A stretch of DNA of 64,000 nt from Candidatus Peregrinibacteria bacterium CG1_02_54_53 (GTDB lineage Bacteria > Patescibacteriota > Gracilibacteria > Peribacterales > Peribacteraceae). Below the pieces are notes generated by a model, which was not told the origin of the DNA, searched no databases, and saw nothing but the letters and a program-made list of their open reading frames with translations. Below are positions 54,791 through 62,989 of this stretch, piece by piece. Both the position numbers and the translations under genes were made by a program. The DNA lies in assembly GCA_001872575.1 (NCBI GenBank), contig MNWP01000020.1, positions 72,747 to 136,746 of the forward strand, in the 5' to 3' direction. The first letter of the stretch is position 1, and the number at the start of each line of letters is the position of its first letter.

Positions 54791-56017
54791 TCAACTCTCG
54801 GATGCTTCTGGCTTGGCCTCTTCTTCGGTGGGCTCTTCAGAGGCAACATCAGGGGCAGTATCGGCTTCGGGGGCGGGCGTTTCAGGGGGCACGGCTTCCG
54901 CAAGTGCCACGTCCCCCTCTCTCAGTTCCGCCAACTTCGCTTTGAAGGCCGCCAGTTCCTCGTAGTTGTACATATCGAGTTCGAATCCTGTGAGCTCGGT
55001 GGCCAGTCGAATATTCTGGCCCTTCTTACCGATAGCCATGGGGCGCTGGGCCTCTTCGACGAAAACTGCGGCACGCTTCTTGATACGGCGGCTCTGGTCG
55101 TCCAGTCGCTCCTGATCGTTCACGATAATCACGGCCGAGATGGAAGCCGGCTGCAATGCGGTCGAAATGAGCTTAATGGGATCTTCGCTCCACTCGATCA
55201 TATCCACACGCTCGCCGTTGATCTCTTCCATAACCGCCTGAATACGTACGCCCTTCTGGCCCACGCACGCGCCGATGGGATCGATACGGGGATCACTGCT
55301 TGCAACGGCCACCTTGCTGCGGAAGCCGGCATCACGAGCAATCGCCTTGATCGTCACATCGCCGTTGCGCACTTCGGGGATCTCAAGCTCGAGCAGCTTT
55401 CGCACAAGACCGGCGTGTGTGCGCGAGATGCGCAATTGCGGGCCCTTGCCCGTGAGTTCCACTTTATCCAGGTAAACGCGGAGGCGCTTGCCGGTGTAGT
55501 AGTGTTCTCCGGGAATCTGTTCCCTCCACGGCAGACTCACCGCCATTCCTTCAATCTCGAGGGTCACCCAGTTGGGTTCCACTTTGGTCACGGTGGCCGT
55601 GAGCAATTCGTTCTCACGATCCTTGAACATTTCGTACAGACTCTGCTTCTCGGCCTCCTGCAACTTCTGCAGAATCACCTGTTTGGCCGCCTGTGCGGCA
55701 ATACGTCCGTAACCGACGGGCGTCACATCAATCGAGATCTCGTCACCGGCCTCGGCATCAGGCTTCACCTTGCGTGCGTCCCTGAGGCTGATTTCGAAAT
55801 TCTCATTCTCCACATCCTCGACCACTTCTTTCACCAGCAGGATCGTGGGCATGTCTTTGCCTTCATCCAGATCGACGCGGATTTCCTGCTCCTTGTTACC
55901 GAAATCCTTGCGGTAGGCGGTGGCAATGGCCTGCTTTACGGCCTCAAGCACTTGCTCGGGCTTGACGCTCTTCTCGGCACAGATCTGGTTAATGGCGGCG
56001 ATGAATGATGCTCGCAT
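54791..56017 (-). CDS. nusA: Transcription termination/antitermination factor NusA
   Basis: 408 aa. N-terminal RNA polymerase-binding domain (FIAAINQICAEKSV), S1 domain (about 135-200), KH1 (VASSDPRIDPIGACVGQKGVR) and KH2 (MAIGKKGQNIRLA), then an acidic Pro/Glu/Ala tail. No C-terminal acidic repeats of the E. coli type. Stands without the usual rimP and infB neighbours, since the gene upstream is unrelated. The 56018-56138 gap has a GTTCCG/CGGAAC hairpin. Confidence 0.96.
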   Translation of the reverse strand: MRASFIAAINQICAEKSVKPEQVLEAVKQAIATAYRKDFGNKEQEIRVDLDEGKDMPTILLVKEVVEDVENENFEISLRDARKVKPDAEAGDEISIDVTPVGYGRIAAQAAKQVILQKLQEAEKQSLYEMFKDRENELLTATVTKVEPNWVTLEIEGMAVSLPWREQIPGEHYYTGKRLRVYLDKVELTGKGPQLRISRTHAGLVRKLLELEIPEVRNGDVTIKAIARDAGFRSKVAVASSDPRIDPIGACVGQKGVRIQAVMEEINGERVDMIEWSEDPIKLISTALQPASISAVIIVNDQERLDDQSRRIKKRAAVFVEEAQRPMAIGKKGQNIRLATELTGFELDMYNYEELAAFKAKLAELREGDVALAEAVPPETPAPEADTAPDVASEEPTEEEAKPEASES

Positions 56018-56138
56018 GGAAGATGGGGGAAAACGCTGCGGAAAATCACCGTTCCGACGCTACGGAACAGTGTGCACTACTTCTTCATGAACTCTAAGCC
56101 TATTGTATCGGTGTTTGGGGCCAGTCGCAAGCAAAAGG

Positions 56139-56717
56139 TCATTCTCTCTTTGGCTGCTCATCATCGAGATGATGCGGCTTCTCTCCGTCAAATACGTACG
56201 TCGACCAGCCGGCCAGTGACTTGTCGGTATCCCTGCGTATCGCGCTTCGTCGGGTGGCAACTCTTTCTCTTCTCGTTAGTGGCTTGAGCCTGCGATCCCT
56301 CAGTGCGTCTTTGTAATGTGCCCGATTGATAGCCTGCATCAATTCGCCCATGGTCTTGACGACCATCTCATAGGGGAAAATTTGATGAAGCTGCAGCGGT
56401 CGATTGAGGGAATCATGAACAGCGACGGAATCATAGAGATCGGGATGTGATTGCACGTGGATTACACGCATAAGCGGCAGTGCCTGCTCGAGTTTGGCAT
56501 GTTGTGTGACCCACGAAGAATCCACAGGATGTACCGGAATGCGGTCAACAGACTGTTGATCGAGACAGTCCGGCAAATCAAATGACTGTCCTGTCCTTGC
56601 CAGTATTGTGATACACCGTACGCGAAATGATTCTTGCATGATCTCCGTGAGCGCCGGCAGCCGAAGATCGTTCAGAAGTTCGCGGCCGATGAGGAGCGTA
56701 TTTCCTTTTTGTTCCAT
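56139..56717 (-). CDS. Hypothetical protein, 192 aa
   Basis: Start at Met 56717 (longer frame to 56759). Mixed alpha/beta N-terminus (LLIGRELLNDLRLPALTEIM), then a helix-rich middle (VHPVDSSWVTQHAKLEQALPLM) and a very basic C-terminus (KPLTRRERVATRRSAIRR). The tail could bind nucleic acid. Family not recognised. A TTGACA motif lies upstream on the minus strand. Confidence 0.55.
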   Translation of the reverse strand: MEQKGNTLLIGRELLNDLRLPALTEIMQESFRVRCITILARTGQSFDLPDCLDQQSVDRIPVHPVDSSWVTQHAKLEQALPLMRVIHVQSHPDLYDSVAVHDSLNRPLQLHQIFPYEMVVKTMGELMQAINRAHYKDALRDRRLKPLTRRERVATRRSAIRRDTDKSLAGWSTYVFDGEKPHHLDDEQPKRE

Positions 56718-56796
56718 ACGACGGAGGATCTTTCTATTCCTCAGGATGGTACCTGTCAATCAACGGGACGCATTCTCTCCTGAGCAAAATATTTGC

Positions 56797-56802
56797 TACC
56801 AT
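56797..56802 (+). promoter_or_regulatory. -10 box of lspA (leaderless)
   Basis: TACCAT ends 6 bases before the lspA ATG at 56809, repeating the spacing seen at nrdR, 5885, 8125 and 58773. Confidence 0.45.
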
Positions 56803-56808
56803 AATCAT

Positions 56809-57234
56809 ATGCACGTTCTCCTCATTTCGGCATTTCTCAGCGGCACGGTCAGCATTGTGAGTGCTGTTTTGGCCGATACATTCCTCTCACAACACATTCC
56901 ACTTGCAGGATCCTTTGCAGGGTTGCAGTTCTCGCAAAACCCGGGAGTCACCTTTGGAGTCGCTTTTGCTCCCACCCTGCAGATGACACTGATTGCCGTT
57001 GCCCTCGTGGCCGTTGCATGGATGTCGCTCAAAGCACATAAAACGGCAGAACGAGTGGCATATGGGCTCATCCTTGGAGGCGGATTGGCGAACATTATCG
57101 ATCGTTTGCGCGACGGTCTTGTCACCGATTACTTCCAGATTGGCTCTTTCCCCGTGTTTAACGTGGCGGATAGCTGTATCACGGTGGGGGTTGGTATTCT
57201 GTTCATGGAGTTTTTGCTGAAGCGGAAAGGGTAG
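56809..57234 (+). CDS. lspA: Lipoprotein signal peptidase (signal peptidase II)
   Basis: Membrane aspartyl protease that removes lipoprotein signal peptides. 141 aa with four hydrophobic helices. The two catalytic Asp residues are in ANIIDRLRDG and VFNVADSCI. Slightly shorter N-terminus than most family members. The stop codon TAG is followed directly by the 7-bp array of element C. Confidence 0.93.
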   Translation: MHVLLISAFLSGTVSIVSAVLADTFLSQHIPLAGSFAGLQFSQNPGVTFGVAFAPTLQMTLIAVALVAVAWMSLKAHKTAERVAYGLILGGGLANIIDRLRDGLVTDYFQIGSFPVFNVADSCITVGVGILFMEFLLKRKG

Positions 57235-57340
57235 AGACGAAGAATGATGAAGTAAGAATTATGAATTAAACAGGGAATTGCTCAGATTGCATTCCACGTT
57301 CATTATTCTTGATTCTTTATTCCTCATTCATACTTCAATT
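57235..57340 (+). repeat. Element C: inverted 7-bp arrays without a gene
   Basis: Left arm 57235-57269, heptamers including GAATGAT, GAAGTAA, GAATTAT and GAATTAA. Right arm 57299-57340, six heptamers: TTCATTA, TTCTTGA, TTCTTTA, TTCCTCA, TTCATAC, TTCAATT. The right arm is the reverse complement pattern of the left (NNANGAA against TTCNTNN). The 29-base core has a GGAAT/ATTCC hairpin and no open frame. The element begins right after the lspA stop and ends 42-54 bases before murA. Confidence 0.75.
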
Positions 57341-57394
57341 CCTTCCGCAAACCGCTACCACCCGCCATCCCTTCACGCTAAAATGCACTCCTCT

Positions 57395-58732
57395 ATGGAT
57401 ATCCGCTATCGCGTACGCGGCGGGCTTCCCCTCCGTGGCGACATCCAGATCAGCGGCTCGAAAAACGCAGCGCTTCCGCTTATCGCAGCATCGGTTCTTG
57501 CCAGCGGAGAAACGGTGCTTCACAACATTCCCCGGCTGCGTGACATCACGGTCATGCTGCGCATTTTGGAATTTCTCGGTGCCGAGACTTCGTTTCAGGG
57601 CAACATCGTTCGCATCCGCACGCATAAGCTTCAGAATCGATTAATCCCCAGCGAACTCGTGAACAGGTTGCGCGGATCGATCGTGTTGCTGGGCCCCCTG
57701 CTTGCCCGTTTCGGCGAGGTATCAATGGCCTATCCGGGCGGTTGCGTGCTTGGCAAGCGACCGGTTCATGCCCACATCGTTGCACTTGAACAATTGGGGG
57801 CAAAAGACCGCAGTACTGATGAAGTGTTGCATCTTGAAGGAGCGCTGAGGCCCGGTCGCGTGATCCTGCCTGAATTCTCTGTGACAGCGACGGAGAACGC
57901 CGTCATGGCCGCCGCTCTGGTTCCGGGAGAAGTGCAAATTGATCTCGCTGCAGCCGAGCCGCACGTACAGGAAGTGGAGAAAATCGTGGCTTCAATGGGG
58001 GCACAGGTGCAGGGAATCGGTACGCATACGGTGTTGATTCAGGGCCAGAAGACACTGCAAGCACGCACACACACGGTTATTTCGGATTATCTTGAAGCGG
58101 GAGCGTTCATCATTGCCGCGCTCGTAACCAAAGGGAAAGTGCGTCTGCATGGAGCGGATAGTGAACACCTCGTTTCATTTCTGAGCGTACTGAAACGCAT
58201 GGGTGCCATTGTGAAACTGGAAGGAGATGTGATGTTTGTTGATGGCGAGCTTTCGACGCTGAAGTCACTCGAAGTACGTACGAACATTTTCCCCGGATTC
58301 CCGACCGATCTGCAGGCGACTATGGGCGTTGCCATGACGCAGGCTCATGGCGTGAGCAGAATCTTTGAGCGGCTCTTCGAAGGGCGCATGGCGTACCTCT
58401 ATGAACTGGAGAAGATGGGAGCGCATATTGAGATTCTCAATGCGCACGAGGCGCTTGTGATCGGCCCCACGGAACTCAAGGGACGCATTGTTTCGAGCAA
58501 TGATATTCGTGCCGGAGCGGCCATGGTTCTGGCGGGTTTATGTGCAAGCGGAGACACCACCATCACCGACATTCGCTACATCGAGCGTGGCTATGACCGT
58601 TTCGATGAAAAACTGAGATCTCTCGGAGCGGACATCGATAAAATCGTCACCGAGGAACATCGCGAGCAGAATGATGAGGCCGATGCCTCGCTCTCCTCTG
58701 GCGCACCGGCTCTGCTCGTGGCACAGAAGTGA
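57395..58732 (+). CDS. murA: UDP-N-acetylglucosamine 1-carboxyvinyltransferase
   Basis: First committed step of peptidoglycan synthesis. 445 aa from Met 57395 (57383 also possible). The start YRVRGGLPLRGDIQISGSKNAAL, the active-site loop with Cys117 (PGGCVLGKRPVHAH) and the end with DIRAGAAMVLAGLCASG and ERGYDRFDEKLRSLGADI are typical. The Cys is the residue modified by fosfomycin; forms with Asp there are resistant. A TAAAAT box lies 10 bases before the chosen start. Confidence 0.96.
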   Translation: MDIRYRVRGGLPLRGDIQISGSKNAALPLIAASVLASGETVLHNIPRLRDITVMLRILEFLGAETSFQGNIVRIRTHKLQNRLIPSELVNRLRGSIVLLGPLLARFGEVSMAYPGGCVLGKRPVHAHIVALEQLGAKDRSTDEVLHLEGALRPGRVILPEFSVTATENAVMAAALVPGEVQIDLAAAEPHVQEVEKIVASMGAQVQGIGTHTVLIQGQKTLQARTHTVISDYLEAGAFIIAALVTKGKVRLHGADSEHLVSFLSVLKRMGAIVKLEGDVMFVDGELSTLKSLEVRTNIFPGFPTDLQATMGVAMTQAHGVSRIFERLFEGRMAYLYELEKMGAHIEILNAHEALVIGPTELKGRIVSSNDIRAGAAMVLAGLCASGDTTITDIRYIERGYDRFDEKLRSLGADIDKIVTEEHREQNDEADASLSSGAPALLVAQK

Positions 58733-58760
58733 GCGCCTTCAAGGCACAGGCCGTTTGTTG

Positions 58761-58766
58761 TACTGT
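58761..58766 (+). promoter_or_regulatory. -10 box of the TPR membrane protein gene (leaderless)
   Basis: TACTGT ends 6 bases before the ATG at 58773. Same geometry as the other leaderless candidates. Confidence 0.45.
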
Positions 58767-58772
58767 GAATGC

Positions 58773-60611
58773 ATGGAGCAATCCAATGTCCTTCTGGCTG
58801 TATCTCTCGCGCCACGGGCCCGATGGATAGCCATTGGCGTCATTGTTCTCGTCACACTTGTCACGTACGCCCCTTCTCTGGGAAATGGATTTGTGAGTAT
58901 TGATGATCCACTTCTCATTACCAAGAATGCGAATGTTCTTCATATGACTCCCCAGACGATCTGGGCAAACTTTACGACATTCGATCCCGAGCTCTACGTA
59001 CCGCTTACTTTAACCACGTATCAGATCGAAGTGGCGCTCTTTGGCCTTCGTCCGTTCATTTTTCATTTCACGAATCTGCTTCTGCATATCGGAACAGCGC
59101 TCCTCTTGTTTGCCGTGGCCTATCGCTTTGCGCAGATATTTTCTCTCTCAAAGGCCGCGTATTCCATTGCGCTCTTCTGTGCACTGGCATTTGCCCTTCA
59201 CCCTCTGAATACCGAAGCGGTCGTGTGGGCGGCGGCACGCAAAGATGTTCTTTCTACATTCCTCTTCTTTGCTTCGCTTCTGCTCTTTCTCCTCTTTCGC
59301 GAGGACGGTAGCCGCCGGTTGTTCATATGGAGCATTGTGTGTTTCTTCTTTGCCCTGCTCGCAAAAGTTTCTGTGCTTATGCTGCCGTTCGTTCTTCTTC
59401 TGGTCGATGTGACAGAGAGAAAATACTTCTCACGAAATGTCTGGAGAGAGAAGATTCCCTTCTTCTTTCTGGCGCTGTGTTTCGGACTGATCGCATTGCT
59501 TGGCAAGCAGACACAGCTCACATCATTGAATATTTTCGAAAAGGGATGGCTAGCCTGCAAGGCAACGGCTTTCTATCTCTGGGCTCTCGTGTGGCCCATG
59601 GGTCTCACCATTTTCCACCCGCAGGAGGTGCCAATCGCCCCTTCGCATGCCGATCTGTGGGTGCCGCTCCTCGTAGTAATACTCATGATGGTTGTCGCGG
59701 CAATCTCGTACCGCCGCAAACGGCTGTTCTTCTTTGGGATTTCGTTCTGCTTGCTGCTGCTCCTGCCAAGCTTTATGACGTTCTGGAAGAACGGTTTCGT
59801 CTACTTCGCCTCAGAACGCTACGCGTACGTGCCGATGGTTGGCATTATCTTCGCACTTGGAGCGACCATATTCCCTCGGTTTCAGTCTATCGTTCGAGGG
59901 CGTCTGATACGGCTGGGTGTAGCGATGCTTCTCGTTGTTACACTGGGAGGTCTTTCTGTTCGGCAATCATTCACATGGCGCGATTCGAGGGCTCTCTACG
60001 AACGCGTCTTGGCCGTTTATCCACAGTCAGCGCAGGCCCTCAACAATCTCGGTTCAATAAACTTTGAGGCGGAGCAGTATCACGAGGCCCTTACATATTT
60101 TGATCGTGCTCTTGCGGCTGATCCGGCTTTGCCGTCCGCGCATGCAAACCGCGGTCAGACATTGCGACAACTCGGTGACAACGACGGGGCACTCAGGGCG
60201 TTTGCCCAAGGTATCGCATCTCTTCCGGAGGATCGCCCATCGCTTCCGCAAGATCTGGCACCGTTTCTCGATCTTTCGCAATTGCTTGATGCGATGGGTC
60301 GTTCAGAAGAGGCCGTGCAGGTGCTTCGGGGGGCCATACAGCGTCTGCCGCGCGCGCCGCTTCCTCACTACTATTTGGGAATCAAAGAGCAGCAGTTCAG
60401 CCGCTTTGAGGAGGCGCGGACCCAGTTCCTCCTCACCACTGAGCTCGATCCACGCATGACAGATGCCTTCTACCGGTTGGCAGCGGTCTCTGCGGAACTG
60501 GGTCAACTTTCAGAGGCAGTGTCGGCTTTGGAGCACGTTCTTCAGCTGGATCCGGGCAACAAGACGGCACGAGAGCACCTGCAGAACATTCAGGATCTTC
60601 AGAGGCAATAA
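58773..60611 (+). CDS. Polytopic membrane protein with C-terminal TPR repeats (TMTC/PMT-like)
   Basis: 612 aa. N-terminal half has about 10-11 hydrophobic helices with the early DDPLLITKN segment after the first helix, resembling the TMTC / O-mannosyltransferase-like group that transfers sugars from lipid carriers. C-terminal third (from about residue 440) holds four or five TPR units (AQALNNLGSINFEAEQYHEA, PSAHANRGQTLRQLGDNDGA and on). Probable protein glycosylation or envelope assembly role. Follows murA by 40 bases but has its own promoter. Confidence 0.85.
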   Translation: MEQSNVLLAVSLAPRARWIAIGVIVLVTLVTYAPSLGNGFVSIDDPLLITKNANVLHMTPQTIWANFTTFDPELYVPLTLTTYQIEVALFGLRPFIFHFTNLLLHIGTALLLFAVAYRFAQIFSLSKAAYSIALFCALAFALHPLNTEAVVWAAARKDVLSTFLFFASLLLFLLFREDGSRRLFIWSIVCFFFALLAKVSVLMLPFVLLLVDVTERKYFSRNVWREKIPFFFLALCFGLIALLGKQTQLTSLNIFEKGWLACKATAFYLWALVWPMGLTIFHPQEVPIAPSHADLWVPLLVVILMMVVAAISYRRKRLFFFGISFCLLLLLPSFMTFWKNGFVYFASERYAYVPMVGIIFALGATIFPRFQSIVRGRLIRLGVAMLLVVTLGGLSVRQSFTWRDSRALYERVLAVYPQSAQALNNLGSINFEAEQYHEALTYFDRALAADPALPSAHANRGQTLRQLGDNDGALRAFAQGIASLPEDRPSLPQDLAPFLDLSQLLDAMGRSEEAVQVLRGAIQRLPRAPLPHYYLGIKEQQFSRFEEARTQFLLTTELDPRMTDAFYRLAAVSAELGQLSEAVSALEHVLQLDPGNKTAREHLQNIQDLQRQ

Positions 60612-60664
60612 GGGGTCCTGAGTCTTTGCGTTTTCGGCCCTTTCCACTACCATGTCTTCGCTCT

Positions 60665-61210
60665 ATGGCAACCATTACTTCACGCGGCGGTCTCACTCTG
60701 CAGTGCACGTTCGGAAAAACAGATTGTACGATTTTTCCGTCTGCGCAGACAAAGCCGGGTCCCGAGGGGACGATGACGCTCTTCTCAAATCCTGATGAAA
60801 ATCCCCCCGAGCGTACCATCAGCTGGCCGGGCGAGTACGATTTTAACGGCATCTTCATTCGTGGACTCGGTCACAAAGAGGGTGCGCAGGTTTCGTACAT
60901 CATCAATGCCGACGGTGTGCGATGCCTCTTTCTCTCATCACCTCTTCATGATCTCAATGATTCGGAGCTGGAAATTGTCGGGGATATTGATGTCCTCGTT
61001 CTACCCGTGGATGACGTGAAGATCGTGCAGCATCTTATCGATGTGGTCGATCCGCGCGTGCTTATTCCTCTTGAAACGAAAGACGGCAAGATGTTCCAGG
61101 AGGTCCTCAAGATCTGCGGTGCCGTGGGCAAAGAAACCGTGGATGAATACAAGGTGAAAGGACTGCCGGCAGAAGGCCGCGAGGTCGTGGTGCTGAAAGC
61201 GAAGAAATAG
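60665..61210 (+). CDS. MBL-fold-like protein with degenerate metal site
   Basis: 181 aa. Layout like UlaG-type metallo-beta-lactamase-fold proteins (start TSRGGLTLQC, middle ISWPGEYDFNGIFIRG, DVLVLPVDD strand), but the HxHxDH motif is absent, so hydrolytic activity is unlikely. An uncharacterised conserved type, possibly structural or regulatory. The TAG stop is followed by a TTAGGG-type array. Confidence 0.75.
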   Translation: MATITSRGGLTLQCTFGKTDCTIFPSAQTKPGPEGTMTLFSNPDENPPERTISWPGEYDFNGIFIRGLGHKEGAQVSYIINADGVRCLFLSSPLHDLNDSELEIVGDIDVLVLPVDDVKIVQHLIDVVDPRVLIPLETKDGKMFQEVLKICGAVGKETVDEYKVKGLPAEGREVVVLKAKK

Positions 61211-61211
61211 A

Positions 61212-61235
61212 GTTTAGGGTTAGGGTTAGGACTAG
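61212..61235 (+). repeat. Solo TTAGGG-type array after a stop codon
   Basis: Starting one base after the stop TAG (61208-61210): TTTAGGG, TTAGGG, TTAGGA, CTAG. Same unit as the arrays around the four-helix-bundle gene at 62.6-63.0 kb. No inverted partner lies nearby; the nearest CCCTAA array on this strand is at 62990. Confidence 0.75.
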
Positions 61236-61287
61236 TGGAAGGAAACGGTTCTCGTATTTTGTGTGCAGCACAGTACAATGGCAGCAC

Positions 61288-61362
61288 GGTCCCATAGTTC
61301 AATGGATAGAACAACCCTCTCCTAAGGGGTAAATGTAGGTTCGATTCCTACTGGGATCACCA
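61288..61362 (+). tRNA. tRNA-Arg (anticodon CCU)
   Basis: Acceptor GGTCCCA/TGGGATC, anticodon stem ACCCT/GGGGT with loop CTCCTAA (anticodon CCT, reads AGG), T-arm with GGTTCGATTCC, discriminator A and encoded CCA (61360-61362). A TACAAT -10 box lies at 61274-61279. Confidence 0.96.
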
Positions 61363-61377
61363 TTCGACTCAACACTT

Positions 61378-61695
61378 TCACTTAGAGTTCAAACCATCCT
61401 CATGCGATCCGGTGAAAAATTGTAGAACCACAGGAAAGAATTGAACAAAAAAACCAACACAAATTAGAATGATTCCTATGAGGTTGAAATATGGATGCTT
61501 CATTATCACGAAATGGCCTTCGAGTATTTGATTTGGATAGATTGTTATAGCGCCTGCATTAATTAGTTGCTGAGCCTTCTTAGGATCTACTTGCCCTCCT
61601 TCTGATGTGACCATTGCTAGGGCCATTAGGAGCGCACCAATAAATCCAATGAATGAACCTGCATAACTCCAATATTTGCCCCGCTCATTTCTCAT
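61378..61695 (-). CDS. Small two-helix membrane protein
   Basis: 105 aa from ATG 61695. Two hydrophobic helices (residues about 10-30 and about 70-92), with an Asp/Lys/Gln loop between. Base composition is clearly more AT-rich than the neighbours, hinting at later arrival. Family not recognised. Lies directly downstream of tRNA-Arg, convergent with it. Confidence 0.7.
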   Translation of the reverse strand: MRNERGKYWSYAGSFIGFIGALLMALAMVTSEGGQVDPKKAQQLINAGAITIYPNQILEGHFVIMKHPYFNLIGIILICVGFFVQFFPVVLQFFTGSHEDGLNSK

Positions 61696-61741
61696 AGAAT
61701 CCAATTCTAAGGTAGAATTTTATAGTAAACCACTATAAGAA

Positions 61742-62584
61742 TTACTTTCCGATCGCGGATTGTAGTTCCGTTTTCATCTTTTCCGCTGCCTTCTGCGCCG
61801 CTTCCTTCCAGTCTTTTCCTTTTGAAGCGAAGATAACGGAGCGCGAGGCGTTCACAACCGCCCCCTTACCGTTCACAAATCCGTGCGCCACGTCGGCGGC
61901 CGTTCCTCCCTGCGCACCGTACCCGGGAATGAGCAGAATACTGTGTGCCAGCAGCGTGCGCAGGTATTTGAGCTCTTCGGGGTAAGTGGCGCCAACAACG
62001 GCTCCCACGCAGGAGTAGCCGGATTCTTTGCCCGGATGATCGAGGCCCCAGCTTTCGACCAGCTGCGCCATGTGCTCGTGCACTGTCTCATCCCCTGTGG
62101 GCAGATCTTGCAGTTCGACGGAACTGGGATTAGAGGTCTTCACGAGCACGAAGATGCCTTTGTCATTCTTCGTGCAACGTTCAATGAAAGGCTTGATGCC
62201 ATCGGAACCCAGGTAGGGCGAGACGGTGAGGGCATCGATGGGGGAATCTTTGGTGAGGTAGGCATCGGCATACGCTTCGCAAGTGGAACCGATGTCATTG
62301 CGTTTGCCGTCGGCAATGACAAGCAGCCCCTGCAACTTGGCGTAGGCGCAGGTTTCGTAGAAGGCGCGCATCCCCTCCCAACCGAGCGCTTCGTAGTACG
62401 CCATCTGGGGCTTCACGCAGACGGCGATATCTTTGACGGCATCGATAATTCCGGTGCCGAACGTGATCAATCCCTTTGCGTCTTTCGTAATGCCTTCGGG
62501 AAATTTGCTGAGATTGGGATCAAGCCCCACGCAGACGGGGGATTTCTGTAGAGTGGCGGATGTGAGTGCATCGGCGAAGTGCAT
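61742..62584 (-). CDS. pyrF: Orotidine 5'-phosphate decarboxylase
   Basis: Last step of UMP synthesis. 280 aa, the longer subfamily 2 type. The motif VIADGKRNDIGST carries the catalytic Lys/Asp tetrad, and the start MHFADALTSATLQKSPVCVGLDPN is typical. Start ATG 62584; codons before it are repeat sequence. Located 5 bases after the end of the frameshifted four-helix-bundle frame. Together with pyrB and pyrC at 22-24 kb it indicates de novo pyrimidine synthesis. Confidence 0.95.
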   Translation of the reverse strand: MHFADALTSATLQKSPVCVGLDPNLSKFPEGITKDAKGLITFGTGIIDAVKDIAVCVKPQMAYYEALGWEGMRAFYETCAYAKLQGLLVIADGKRNDIGSTCEAYADAYLTKDSPIDALTVSPYLGSDGIKPFIERCTKNDKGIFVLVKTSNPSSVELQDLPTGDETVHEHMAQLVESWGLDHPGKESGYSCVGAVVGATYPEELKYLRTLLAHSILLIPGYGAQGGTAADVAHGFVNGKGAVVNASRSVIFASKGKDWKEAAQKAAEKMKTELQSAIGK

Positions 62585-62588
62585 GGCT

Positions 62589-62980
62589 CTAGGATACAGG
62601 GTTAGGGTTAGGGTTAGGAGTATTTTTTCGATCTGTGTTTGTGAAACGACGAATGAGTCCAGAAAGCATCTTTCCAACTTCCTGCAGCAATTTCATTGCG
62701 CACACAGTTTGTGAAGCTGAAATATGTCCTACGGTAATACATACAAGTAATAAGGCGTGTGTTTCCGCGCATTCCCCTCGTGCAATGGTGTATCTGTGTG
62801 CCTTGTCAGCCGAAGAATTTCGCCTTCTGCGGTGTTTGCGAGAATACCGGTTGAGGATCTTCGCATTTGAGAAATGAGGTTAAATTTTTCCTCAGGTGGG
62901 AATAAGGAGGTCAATCTATAGATCTCTTTGATGAGATCCATTTCTCGTTGCCAGATATGAAGGTGTTCAAATGATTTCAT
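62589..62980 (-). pseudogene. Four-helix bundle protein (S23/IVS family) with a frameshift, element B
   Basis: From ATG 62980 the frame reads MKSFEHLHIWQREMDLIKEI, then FPPEEKFNLISQMRRSSTGI and NTAEG, a clear family N-terminus. It then runs into unrelated residues and stops at 62729. Shifting by one base near 62822-62824 restores the family C-terminus (ADKAHRYTIARGECAETHAL and MKLLQEVGKMLSGLIRRF), which ends at TAG 62589-62591 after passing through the CCCTAA array (repeated Asn-Pro). One missing base explains the break. Either a dead copy, a recent mutation or a sequencing error. Confidence 0.85.
62599..62618 (-). repeat. TTAGGG/CCCTAA array, distal arm of element B
   Basis: Three GGGTTA hexamers plus GG on the plus strand. 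In the direction of the gene (minus) they read CCCTAAC-type, the inverse of the array before the gene. Lies 15 bases before the pyrF start. Confidence 0.85.
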
Positions 62981-62989
62981 AACTACTGT

